Source: Cellulophaga sp. 20_2_10 (GTDB lineage: Bacteria > Bacteroidota > Bacteroidia > Flavobacteriales > Flavobacteriaceae). From it: a DNA stretch of 64,000 bases. Of the stretch, positions 16,683-24,871 are shown one piece after another (the stretch's first letter is position 1; each line of letters starts with the position of its first letter). A model generated the notes under the pieces. It saw only the letters and a list, made by a program, of their open reading frames with translations, had not been told where the DNA came from and searched no databases. The position numbers and the translations under genes were made by a program. The stretch is from NCBI RefSeq assembly GCF_023476645.1, contig NZ_JAMCOJ010000001.1:496001-560000 (forward strand), written 5' to 3'.

Positions 16683-19600
16683 TTAATTTTGATTATAATA
16701 TTGAACTTGAAACAAACTATCCATATAATTTTTAAATGCAGATTGTGCATCTAATTCTGTTTGTATAGCAGCTTTTATTAATTGTGTAAAACCGTTGTAA
16801 TCCAAAGCCCCCTCTTTATAGGCAAACAATGCTCCTTTACGTTGTTCTTTTGCCAAAGGCAGAACCTGATCTTTGTAAAATAACCAAGAAGAATTCCATT
16901 TTTTATAGTTTTCTATAGTTTGATAAAATTCAGATTCAAGCTGCTTTTTAGTATACGCGGCTTTAGAGGATGCAATTTCTTTATCTATTTTAGTCGTTTT
17001 AATTTGTGCCTTAGTTGAGCCTGATAAAAACGGAATAGACAAACCTGCTTGATAACTATAAAAACCAGAAGTACCATTTATACGTTGCACTCCGCCCTGA
17101 AGATTAAACTTTGGTAAATTTTTAGCTTTAGCCGCCTTATAATTAGCATCTGCCAATGATACTGCATTCTCTAACATTGTATATTTAGGATGATTTTTAA
17201 ATTCTGGTTGTTCTTCTACAACTATTATATTGTATTCATCTGTAACACCATAAAACAAATCACTTGGTAACCATAAGTTTAGCTGTGACAGCGCTATATT
17301 GTAATTAGCACTTGCTTTTTTGTATTGATTTTTAATTTCTAAAGCTTGACTTTTGGCTGCCAAATATTCTAGTCTGGAGATCGCTTCTACTTCGTAATTT
17401 AGACCTATAGCTTTATCAAATTTCACATAAATAGAATCTAACTCTGTATACAATACAAACCTTTTTTTTGCCTGCAATGCATTTGCCCAAGCAAGTTTAA
17501 CTTGCTTTTCTACCTCCAACAAGGAAAGTGAGTATGCCTTTTTAGCAAGCTGTATTTGTTGCTCTTGTACTTTCTTTTTAGATGAAATTCCTAAAACATC
17601 TATATTAGATTGTCTAAACCCCACTAGAGTGTAAACCCCTGCCACATCGTTAATTTCCTCGCCACCAGTAAAAACAGAAGTTACTCCTAAGTCTACTGCG
17701 CTACTTTTTAACTCTATTTGTTTAGCTACCTCTAAAGCATTTTGCTTTATTGAGGGATAATATGTAGCAGATAAAGAAACTGCCTGTTCTAAACTAATTT
17801 CTTGCTGTACCAACTTAGCATCTTGTGCTTGCAATCCAAATGAAGATAAAAAGAATAATACTATAGTTGTAGTAACCACAACCGGCTTCTTTTTAAATGT
17901 AAATTTGCCATCTTCTACCCAATGGTATAAAATTGGTAAAATAAATAAGGTTAATAACGTTGCAGTTACTAAGCCTCCAATAACCACAGTTGCTAACGGA
18001 CGCTGTACTTCTGCTCCTGCTCCAGATGAAATTGCCATTGGCAAAAAGCCTAAAACATCTGTAAATGCTGTTAACATAATTGGTCTAATTCTACGTTTAG
18101 TTCCTTCAATAATTCGGTCTTTTAAATTGATAACACCTTCTTCTTTAAGTTCATTTAAACCACTAACCATAACCAAACCATTTAGTACAGCTACTCCAAA
18201 AAGCACAATAAAACCAACACCTGCAGAAATACTAAAAGGCATATCCCTAAGCCATAATGCAAATACACCACCGATGGTTGCCATTGGTATAGCCACATAA
18301 ATCATTAATGTTTGTGGCACCGACTTTAATGCAAAATAGATTAAAATAAAAATAAGCAATAGCGCTAAAGGCACTACCGTTTTTAACTTATTACTTGCAC
18401 GTTCTAAATTCTCAAAAGCTCCACCATACCTTAGATAATATCCAGGAGGCAAACTTAATTTCTCATCTAAAATATCTTGTATATCTAAAACAACAGATTT
18501 AACATCACGATCTCTAATATTAATGCCGACGTAAGTTCTCCGATTGGTATTATCTCTACTAATTTGCATTGGACCTGGCTTGTAGCTTATATCTGCTACT
18601 TCTCGTAACGGAATTTGAGAGCCAGAAGGCAAGTTTACAAACAAGTCTTTTACATCAGTAATATCACTTCGGTTGTCTTTATTTAATCGCACAACCAAAT
18701 CAAATCGTTTTTCTCCTTCAAAAATTACACCTGCTTTTTTGCCTGCAAAAGCAGCTTCTACAATACCGTTTAAAGTTGTTACCTGCAATCCATATTGTGC
18801 TAGTTTATTGCGGTTGTAATTAATAGAAATTTGTGGTTGTCCGGTTGTAGCTTCCACTTTCATATCTGCAACACCTTCTACACCCGCTATTAATTTTCCT
18901 ATTTCTTCTGCTTTAGAGGCTAGAATGTCTAAATCGTCTCCAAATAATTTAATAGCTACATTTTCTCTAACACCTGTAAGCAATTCATTAAATCGCATTT
19001 CTATGGGTTGCGTAAACTCAAAATTAACACCAGGAACTAGGCTAACTTCTTCCTTTATTTTACCAATTAATTCTTCTTTAGATGAAGCCGATGTCCATTC
19101 TGATGGATCTTTAAGAATAGCAAAAACATCTGCAATATCCATAGGCATAGGATCTGTAGGTACATCTGCAACACCAATACGACTAACTATAGTAATTACT
19201 TCAGGGAATTTTGCTTTTACTATTTGCTCTATTTTAGTTGTAGTTTCAATTGTTTCTGTTAAAGAACTTCCCGGTTTAAGTATTGCGTGAAAAGCAATAT
19301 CACCTTCATCTAATTGCGGAATAAATTCGCCTCCCATTTTTGAAAAAACAAAGACTGTTGATACCAATAAAGCAATAGAAATACCTAAAATTAATTTTCC
19401 CTTTTTTAATGATCTTTCAAGTAATGGCTGATATTTAGCTTCTACCCAATGCACAAATTTATCTCCATACGATAGCTTATTATTCTTTGGTGCTCTTAAA
19501 AATAAAGCCGAAATCATTGGCACATAAGTTAAACACAAAATCATAGCGCCAACCATTGCAAAAATAAATGTCAACGCCATTGGTTTAAACATTTTACCCT

Positions 19601-21008
19601 CTACACCTTCTAGTGCTAGAACAGGAATAAAAACAATTAAAATAATTAACTGACCAAAGAAGGCTGCATTCATCATTTTTTTTGAAGAAGAACGTGCTAT
19701 TTCATCTCTTTCTGTAGCACTAATCTCTTTCCGTTTTAGTATTTGCGACGCTATTAAAAAAACTGTACTTTCTACTATAATAACAGAACCATCGACAATA
19801 ATACCAAAATCTATAGCACCTAAACTCATTAAGTTAGCCCATACGCCAAAGACATTCATTAAAATAAAAGCAAAAAGTAGGGAAAGCGGAATAGTAGATG
19901 CTACAATTAAACCACCACGCCAGTTACCCAAAAGTAATACCAATACAAATATTACAATTAAACCTCCTTCAAATAAGTTTTTAGTTACCGTACTTGTTGT
20001 CTCTGTTATAAGCTCACTTCTGTCTAAAAAAGGTTTTATAGATACCCCTTTAGGCAATGATTTTTGTATCTGTACAATTCGGTCTTTTACGTTTGTTATA
20101 ACATCGTCGGTATTAGCGCCTTTAAGCATCAAAATCATACCACCAACGGCCTCTCCTTTTCCATCTTTGGTTAAGGCCCCGTAACGCACAGCACTACCAA
20201 TAGTTACTGTTGCAATATCTTTGATTTTTATGGGAATGTTATTTTCCTTTTTAACTACAATATGGGCAATATCTTCTATAGATTTTACCAAACCTTCTCC
20301 TCTTATAAAGTTCGCTTGATGATTTTTTTCGATATACGCACCACCTGTATTTTGGTTGTTATTTTTTAAGGCTTCAAAAACATCTGAAATAGTAAGACCA
20401 ATAGCCGTAAGCTCACTAGGGTTTATGGCAACCTCGTATTGTTTTATTTTACCTCCAAAAGCATTTACCTCTACAACCCCTGGCACCATTGCCATTTGTC
20501 GTTTAACAATCCAGTCTTGTAATGTTCTTAGTTTTATGGCATCAAAATCTTTTTCATATCCTTTTTCTACCTCTAAAGTATATTGATAAATTTCTCCCAG
20601 ACCAGTAGATATAGGCCCCATTGATGGTTTACCAAATCCGTCTGGAATTTGCTCTTGTATTTCTGGTAGTTTTTCAGATACTAATTGCCGTGGTAAATAC
20701 GTACCTACAGCATCATCAAAAACAATAGTAACAACAGACAAACCAAATCTAGAAATAGAACGTATTTCTTTTACATCCGGTAAATTACTCATTGCCAGTT
20801 CTACTGGGTACGTAACAAATTGCTCTATTTCTTCGGTTCCTAAATTTGGTGCTTGCGTAATTACTTGCACCTGATTATTTGTAATGTCTGGCACAGCATC
20901 TATGGGTACTTTGGTTACACTCCAAATACCAGCGCCTATAATAGCCAGGGTAAATAGGCCAATTATAAATTTATTATTGATTGAAAAATCAATGATTTTA
21001 TTAATCAT
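16683..21008 (-). CDS. CzcA/CusA-family metal-efflux RND pump fused to a TolC-type outer-membrane channel
   Basis: 1441 aa. Residues 1-1037 are a full heavy-metal RND pump (twelve membrane helices; IDFGIIVDGSVIIVES in helix 4 carries the proton-relay acids; GVNFEFTQPIEMRFNELLTG in the porter domain). Residues about 1063-1441 are an outer-membrane efflux (TolC) domain with long coiled coils (VQEQQIQLAKKAYSLSLLEV). The join, about 1038-1062, looks like a signal peptide, ending VLFFLSSFGLQAQ, so the channel may be cut free. Fused forms are known in Bacteroidetes. It pumps Zn, Co, Cd or Cu-type ions; the exact ion is not readable. Confidence 0.92.
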   Translation of the reverse strand: MINKIIDFSINNKFIIGLFTLAIIGAGIWSVTKVPIDAVPDITNNQVQVITQAPNLGTEEIEQFVTYPVELAMSNLPDVKEIRSISRFGLSVVTIVFDDAVGTYLPRQLVSEKLPEIQEQIPDGFGKPSMGPISTGLGEIYQYTLEVEKGYEKDFDAIKLRTLQDWIVKRQMAMVPGVVEVNAFGGKIKQYEVAINPSELTAIGLTISDVFEALKNNNQNTGGAYIEKNHQANFIRGEGLVKSIEDIAHIVVKKENNIPIKIKDIATVTIGSAVRYGALTKDGKGEAVGGMILMLKGANTDDVITNVKDRIVQIQKSLPKGVSIKPFLDRSELITETTSTVTKNLFEGGLIVIFVLVLLLGNWRGGLIVASTIPLSLLFAFILMNVFGVWANLMSLGAIDFGIIVDGSVIIVESTVFLIASQILKRKEISATERDEIARSSSKKMMNAAFFGQLIILIVFIPVLALEGVEGKMFKPMALTFIFAMVGAMILCLTYVPMISALFLRAPKNNKLSYGDKFVHWVEAKYQPLLERSLKKGKLILGISIALLVSTVFVFSKMGGEFIPQLDEGDIAFHAILKPGSSLTETIETTTKIEQIVKAKFPEVITIVSRIGVADVPTDPMPMDIADVFAILKDPSEWTSASSKEELIGKIKEEVSLVPGVNFEFTQPIEMRFNELLTGVRENVAIKLFGDDLDILASKAEEIGKLIAGVEGVADMKVEATTGQPQISINYNRNKLAQYGLQVTTLNGIVEAAFAGKKAGVIFEGEKRFDLVVRLNKDNRSDITDVKDLFVNLPSGSQIPLREVADISYKPGPMQISRDNTNRRTYVGINIRDRDVKSVVLDIQDILDEKLSLPPGYYLRYGGAFENLERASNKLKTVVPLALLLIFILIYFALKSVPQTLMIYVAIPMATIGGVFALWLRDMPFSISAGVGFIVLFGVAVLNGLVMVSGLNELKEEGVINLKDRIIEGTKRRIRPIMLTAFTDVLGFLPMAISSGAGAEVQRPLATVVIGGLVTATLLTLFILPILYHWVEDGKFTFKKKPVVVTTTIVLFFLSSFGLQAQDAKLVQQEISLEQAVSLSATYYPSIKQNALEVAKQIELKSSAVDLGVTSVFTGGEEINDVAGVYTLVGFRQSNIDVLGISSKKKVQEQQIQLAKKAYSLSLLEVEKQVKLAWANALQAKKRFVLYTELDSIYVKFDKAIGLNYEVEAISRLEYLAAKSQALEIKNQYKKASANYNIALSQLNLWLPSDLFYGVTDEYNIIVVEEQPEFKNHPKYTMLENAVSLADANYKAAKAKNLPKFNLQGGVQRINGTSGFYSYQAGLSIPFLSGSTKAQIKTTKIDKEIASSKAAYTKKQLESEFYQTIENYKKWNSSWLFYKDQVLPLAKEQRKGALFAYKEGALDYNGFTQLIKAAIQTELDAQSAFKNYMDSLFQVQYYNQN

Positions 21009-21018
21009 AAAAAAGTAT

Positions 21019-21119
21019 TAATACAGTTAAACTTTTGATGATTTTTAGAATTAATCATCAAACAAATGACTTTAAGAAGTCTAAACAGGATATAAGTATC
21101 CTATTAAAAAACTGTATTA
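21019..21119 (-). promoter_or_regulatory. Cloverleaf-like RNA structure between the Cys/His-rich gene and czcA
   Basis: On the minus-strand transcript a closing stem of 10 perfect pairs (21119-21110 with 21028-21019, TAATACAGTT/AACTGTATTA) encloses three hairpins: 6 bp with CTTA loop (21102-21087), 5 bp with CTTA loop (21081-21068) and 10 bp with 9-base loop (21062-21034). Linkers are 7, 5, 5 and 5 bases. The structure starts at the UAA stop codon of the upstream gene and ends 10 bases before the czcA ATG. It fits a four-way-junction leader controlling czcA translation or mRNA processing. Confidence 0.55.
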
Positions 21120-21422
21120 TACCCTAGGAGGTTGCAAAAAGGAACGTGAAATATCTTTTCCTAAACTATTAAAATAAAGAATAAGATTTGCTGAAATGTC
21201 TGGTGAAGGCAATTCTACTTCTACTATTGCGTAATATGTTGCGTTTATATGGCAACAATGGCATTGACAAAAAGGAGAACACATATCTACATGTCCGTGG
21301 TTATCTAACGATGACTGTACTAAATTAACTGTGTCACTAGAATCTAACACAACAACATCTTCACAAGGAATAAAGTTTAGTGTTAATATATATAATGATA
21401 ATATGATTGTTAGTACTTTCAC
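21117..21422 (-). CDS. Small exported Cys/His-rich protein heading the metal-efflux cluster
   Basis: 101 aa, GTG start. A hydrophobic signal (VLTIILSLYILTLNFIPC) is followed by an acidic stretch, then CSPFCQCHCCH (48-58), a dense cysteine/histidine patch suited to Cu, Zn or Cd binding. Proteins like this (a family I recall as DUF6660) often precede CzcA/CusA genes in Flavobacteriia. A metal chaperone or sensor in the periplasm is likely. An exact TAnnTTTG box (21434-21427) lies just before the GTG, suggesting a leaderless message, and a TGCAA-N5-TTGCA dyad is at 21448-21462. Confidence 0.75.
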   Translation of the reverse strand: MKVLTIILSLYILTLNFIPCEDVVVLDSSDTVNLVQSSLDNHGHVDMCSPFCQCHCCHINATYYAIVEVELPSPDISANLILYFNSLGKDISRSFLQPPRV

Positions 21423-21426
21423 ACCA

Positions 21427-21434
21427 CAAACTTA
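21427..21434 (-). promoter_or_regulatory. -7 box of the metal-efflux operon
   Basis: The minus strand reads TAAGTTTG, an exact TAnnTTTG, ending four bases before the GTG start at 21422. No clear -33 TTG at the usual spacing; that region is occupied by the inverted repeat at 21448-21462. Confidence 0.45.
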
Positions 21435-21447
21435 TAAACTTTTACAA

Positions 21448-21462
21448 TGCAATGTTGTTGCA
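21448..21462. promoter_or_regulatory. Candidate Fur/Zur operator, TGCAA-N5-TTGCA
   Basis: A 5+5 inverted repeat with a 5-base spacer lies over the -33 region of the efflux promoter, the place expected for a repressor. TGCAA/TTGCA half-sites resemble some Fur-superfamily boxes. The dyad is short, so chance is not excluded. Confidence 0.4.
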
Positions 21463-21608
21463 AAAGCAAAAAAATCTTAAATATTAAATTTTAATTGTAA
21501 AAAAGAAGATACTATCACGACCAAAGGCACGTTATAGATGCTATTATAAAACGTAAAAATTAGTATTTTTTTATGTTTATAATATGTTTATTATTAAAAT
21601 GGTAATGT

Positions 21609-21616
21609 TAAATTTG
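21609..21616 (+). promoter_or_regulatory. -7 box of the small exporter gene at 21638
   Basis: TAAATTTG is an exact TAnnTTTG, 21 bases before the GTG start. It forms part of a 12-base palindrome, AATTTGCAAATT (21611-21622), which may be chance or a regulator site. Confidence 0.45.
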
Positions 21617-21637
21617 CAAATTAAAACCTAACCAAAA

Positions 21638-22099
21638 GTGATTATAGAATACATTATAGCAATATTATGGAGTTTATCCCCATTTGGAGAAGCCAAAGTT
21701 GGTATACCCTATGGTATGTATAACGGGTTAAACATCTATGTTGTTTTTATTTTATGTTTCTCTGCTAATGTACTGGTTTTTCCCATAATGCTTTTCTTTT
21801 TACACAAAATAAACCACTACTTATTAAAGTGGCGTGTATATAAAAAAGGAGCCATTTTTGTTGCTCGTAAAGCTAAAACAGGCTCTGGAGATAAGATTAA
21901 AAAGTATGGTTTTTGGGGTTTAATCTTTTTTGTAATGCTCCCAGTACCTGGCACAGGTGTCTATGCAGGTACAATTGCCACTTATTTATTTAAAATTGAA
22001 CGAAAGAAAGCTTTTTTAGCTAATGTTATTGGTATTTTCTTTTCTTCTGTAATTGTATGGGTAGTCACGTATTTAGCTATGCACGGCATGTCTATGTAA
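21638..22099 (+). CDS. Small multi-drug export family (COG2426) membrane protein
   Basis: 153 aa, GTG start, no nearby ATG. The family is recognised from the opening SLSPFGEAKVGIPYGMYNGLN, the central KTGSGDKIKKYGFWGLIFFVMLP spread over helix 3 and the PGTGVYAGTIAT turn. Four membrane helices. It is distantly like DedA/SNARE-associated proteins. Substrate unknown; the nearby metal-efflux cluster is divergent and does not show that the functions are linked. Confidence 0.8.
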   Translation: MIIEYIIAILWSLSPFGEAKVGIPYGMYNGLNIYVVFILCFSANVLVFPIMLFFLHKINHYLLKWRVYKKGAIFVARKAKTGSGDKIKKYGFWGLIFFVMLPVPGTGVYAGTIATYLFKIERKKAFLANVIGIFFSSVIVWVVTYLAMHGMSM

Positions 22100-22109
22100 A
22101 AACAAGCTA

Positions 22110-22865
22110 TTACTTTATTCTTTTTTTTAGCTCTTCCATAGATTCTTGTAGCTCTTTTAATAGTCCTTTTTCTGTAGTTGTATCTAAACCAAAAGAAATT
22201 TTACTATTTACTTGCCAAAGTTCCTGTATTTGATCGTTAGCGACTTGGTACGGAGGATATGTTTCGTTTAAAGAAATCAAGGAAACTGAGTTACTATTGG
22301 GTACTTTTTCTATCTTTTTAACCAAAACGGCATCATACAAAACAACCACATACATTTTATTTGCACTAACATCGTCTAAACTTTCTGTAGCTTTGGCTAA
22401 AACCCATTCTCCTGGGTATAAATTAGGCAACATACTATCCCCTTCTACCTGAAAACCCCTGTAGCTTGCATTTCTAAATTCGGGAATAGGTAAATCAAAA
22501 GCTGGTAATTGTTTGTACCAACTTGCATCTTGTATATTTTGTGGGTAACCCGCAGCAGCTTTAGCATTAACAAGTACCATATTTTCACGGTCTTCTGCAT
22601 CTACAGTAACAAATTTTGGAATTACACTATTTACTTTCGTAGATAAATATTGCTGATCGCTGTCTCCAAAAAGCCATAGCGGATTTATTTTAAATTGTTT
22701 TAAAAGCTCTGTTACAACTTTTCCAGACAATTTTGTGCGTCCCCGTTCTATATCTGCTGTTGTTTTAGAAACACCAAGTAATTTTGCAAATTCAGGCTGA
22801 GTAAAATCAAGACCTTTACGTACTTCTATAAAACGCTTTACTTCTATTGTATTCTCTTTTCCCAT
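22110..22865 (-). CDS. XRE-type helix-turn-helix regulator with S24 (LexA-like) peptidase domain
   Basis: 251 aa. The HTH is at about 10-60 (FTQPEFAKLLGVSKTTADIE). The S24 domain has Ser144 in EGDSMLPN and Lys183 in AVLVKKIE, and an Ala105-Gly106 bond ahead of it that could be the self-cleavage site. A C-terminal helix (about 225-251) may form a coiled coil. Such proteins act like phage repressors or LexA and lose DNA binding after cleavage. No phage genes are nearby, so it is a chromosomal regulator; a stress or DNA-damage role is plausible. Its promoter overlaps an inverted repeat, suggesting autoregulation. Confidence 0.85.
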   Translation of the reverse strand: MGKENTIEVKRFIEVRKGLDFTQPEFAKLLGVSKTTADIERGRTKLSGKVVTELLKQFKINPLWLFGDSDQQYLSTKVNSVIPKFVTVDAEDRENMVLVNAKAAAGYPQNIQDASWYKQLPAFDLPIPEFRNASYRGFQVEGDSMLPNLYPGEWVLAKATESLDDVSANKMYVVVLYDAVLVKKIEKVPNSNSVSLISLNETYPPYQVANDQIQELWQVNSKISFGLDTTTEKGLLKELQESMEELKKRIK

Positions 22866-22868
22866 ACG

Positions 22869-22920
22869 CTAATATACAACTTAAGGAAAAAATCCAACTA
22901 TAAAATTGGATTAAATCCAA
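22869..22920 (-). promoter_or_regulatory. Promoter and operator of the XRE-S24 regulator
   Basis: On the minus strand TTG (22897-22895), 18 bases, then TATATTAG (22876-22869), ending three bases before the ATG. Three copies of the half-site AATCCAA/TTGGATT cover 22891-22897, 22906-22912 and 22914-22920; the last two form a perfect 15-base palindrome, TTGGATT-A-AATCCAA. One half-site includes the -33 TTG, as in negative autoregulation. Confidence 0.55.
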
Positions 22921-23056
22921 TAAATATATTTTTTTTTGACCAAACCTAGGTTGTAATTACGTATAGGCCTCTCAAATTATGTTGTATACAACAATAAAAC
23001 ACTAAAAAACAATTATATACGTTAACCTAACCAATAACCTTAATCAATTTAAAAAT

Positions 23057-24133
23057 ATGAAAAAAGTTAACCTATTACTTGTATGCTTTTTAGCTGTAAA
23101 TTTTTTCTCTTGTTCATCTGACGATGATTCATCAGCAAAAAATAACGATGCAGAAATTAATGCTCAAGAAAATGAACCACTAGAAATAAACAATGTAAGT
23201 TCTGCTTTAATTATAGAAGGAGCTACTAAAAAAACAGGATCTATTACTCCTACTGGTGGTTTAGAGTTTACTATGGATTACAGTAAACAATCTGCTTTTC
23301 AGAAAAATGGATTTGAAATTGAATTTAATTCTGCTTCTGACTATACAGGTGCTTACATACAGTTAAAAGATGAAAACGGAATGGCAGATTCTTATTTTGA
23401 TATTCCTAGAAGCGAAATTTCAATATCAGGTAAAGGAGAACAAACTAAAAAGAATAGAAGCTTTTTAAAAGGAAAATCTGCTGGCAAAGAAAATGATGCT
23501 ACTATTGAAGTAAACTTAGAAGAAAGTGTTACTGCTGGTACTTTTTGTTACCTTATTTGTTTATATGATGGTGAAGGTAACATTAGCGAACCTACAGAAG
23601 TTTGTGTAACTGTTGAAGCTTGGGGAGGAAAAAGTGACTTAGTAGGCTCTTGGAAATTTACAAAAGAAATTGCGGATAACGAAGAAATAAAAGTGAATGA
23701 AGAGGATTGTTCCACTTTTGACTATACCTTATGTAATGAAGAAGTAATTGTTGACGAATGTTCTACCGTTAATTTTTTAAATCTAAAATTTAATAGTGAT
23801 GGAACATTTAATTACCAAAATTCTTTCTCTGAGAAAAACATAAATTGGAATAATAGTGATGAAGCTTGTGATGTTATTTATGATGAGGAAGACACTTCCG
23901 CAGATAAATCTGGAAAATGGGCATACAATGAGGAGGATAATAAACTTACCTTAGTTGTTTTTTCTGAAACAGAAACTTATGATGGCGAAGAAGAATCTTA
24001 TGTTTTTGAGAATGGGGCATTAGACCTTGAAGGAACAATTACAATTTCTGGATCTACTTTAATAATAAAGGAATTATTTGAAAATGTTGGTTTAGAAGAT
24101 GATATTTATGAGTATTACTTTGAAAAAGAATAA
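23057..24133 (+). CDS. Lipoprotein with C-terminal lipocalin-like domain
   Basis: 358 aa. Lipoprotein signal MKKVNLLLVCFLAVNFFSC with Cys19 and an acidic tail (SSDDDSS), usual for Bacteroidetes surface or periplasmic lipoproteins. The middle (about 45-190) is a beta-rich domain. The C-terminal half opens with LVGSWKFTKE, the lipocalin-like entry motif (Lipocalin_4/5 type), with several cysteines (EDCSTFDYTLC, DECSTV). The ligand is unknown. It is monocistronic with a strong terminator. A palindrome, GTTGTATACAAC (22981-22992), lies in the upstream region shared with the divergent regulator. Confidence 0.75.
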   Translation: MKKVNLLLVCFLAVNFFSCSSDDDSSAKNNDAEINAQENEPLEINNVSSALIIEGATKKTGSITPTGGLEFTMDYSKQSAFQKNGFEIEFNSASDYTGAYIQLKDENGMADSYFDIPRSEISISGKGEQTKKNRSFLKGKSAGKENDATIEVNLEESVTAGTFCYLICLYDGEGNISEPTEVCVTVEAWGGKSDLVGSWKFTKEIADNEEIKVNEEDCSTFDYTLCNEEVIVDECSTVNFLNLKFNSDGTFNYQNSFSEKNINWNNSDEACDVIYDEEDTSADKSGKWAYNEEDNKLTLVVFSETETYDGEEESYVFENGALDLEGTITISGSTLIIKELFENVGLEDDIYEYYFEKE

Positions 24134-24166
24134 CTAATTTAAAATTAGTACTTTACCAGATTAAGA

Positions 24167-24202
24167 GCCCAAACTATATTTTAGTTTGGGCTTATCTTTT
24201 TT
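24167..24202 (+). terminator. Terminator after the lipocalin-like lipoprotein
   Basis: GCCCAAACTA pairs perfectly with TAGTTTGGGC (24167-24176 and 24182-24191), followed by a T-rich tract. It sits between two convergent genes and may serve both. Confidence 0.85.
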
Positions 24203-24217
24203 TTAAATAGTGCTTTT

Positions 24218-24745
24218 TTATTTACTACGCTCACCTACAAATTGGTCTTCTTTACTTTTAAATAGTACATTAAAAGATGTTAAGCTACCATAAATACGCG
24301 TAATATATTGTTGCAAGTCTATCTTTTCTTGATCTACAAGGTTTTTACTCGCGTTAATTTTTTGCTCCATAACTCTAATTCGGTCACGCACCATTACTAT
24401 TTTATGAAAAAAGGTATCAATTGGTATTTCCTTATTAGAAGATTTACCATCTCCTGGTTCCAATACAAGTGTCCCATTTTTCCATTTATCACCAATTGGT
24501 GTTACGCTAGAAGCATCGCTCCATTTTCTTAATATCGAAATTAAAGAAGTTTCTACATCAGAGAAACTAACACTATCTACTTCGTCCTCTACCGCTTCAA
24601 TAACCTCAAAATTAGCATCTATACCTATTGTTTCTAATCCGTTTTCTATAAACGTAACCCAATAATGCTTACTAGTTACATTTGTTACTACCCCTTTTCC
24701 TAATTCTATATGTTGTATTCTAGATCCTATTCCTAAAACTTGCAT
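24218..24745 (-). CDS. Hypothetical protein with an N-terminal Tudor/SH3-like domain, 175 aa
   Basis: Residues 1-50 (GIGSRIQHIELGKGVVTNV, then WVTFIENGLETIGI) look like the small beta-barrel found at the C-terminus of UvrD/PcrA helicases, where G..V.H..FG.G.V is the hallmark. The rest is helical, with a long helix or coiled coil near 120-160. No signal peptide. It is divergent from uvrA, with 126 bases between the starts. A nucleic-acid or RNA-polymerase contact is possible by analogy, but the domain match is by eye and the function is unknown. Confidence 0.6.
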   Translation of the reverse strand: MQVLGIGSRIQHIELGKGVVTNVTSKHYWVTFIENGLETIGIDANFEVIEAVEDEVDSVSFSDVETSLISILRKWSDASSVTPIGDKWKNGTLVLEPGDGKSSNKEIPIDTFFHKIVMVRDRIRVMEQKINASKNLVDQEKIDLQQYITRIYGSLTSFNVLFKSKEDQFVGERSK

Positions 24746-24871
24746 TCTTATTTTTTTTTTTGGTTTATGTCGCTAATTTAAAATTACAAGAGGAATTAAC
24801 AAAAAGTAAATAGAACCAATTATTAAATTAAATTCCAAAATCGTAACTTAGCAACTTTGCCAAATTAGGAA

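Noticed and set aside
21611-21622. AATTTGCAAATT palindrome as a second Fur/Zur box
   Set aside because: It coincides with the -7 box (TAAATTTG) and lacks the spaced TGCAA-N5-TTGCA form; chance is likely.
22110-22865. S24 repressor as a sign of prophage
   Set aside because: No integrase, structural phage genes or att repeats occur in the window.
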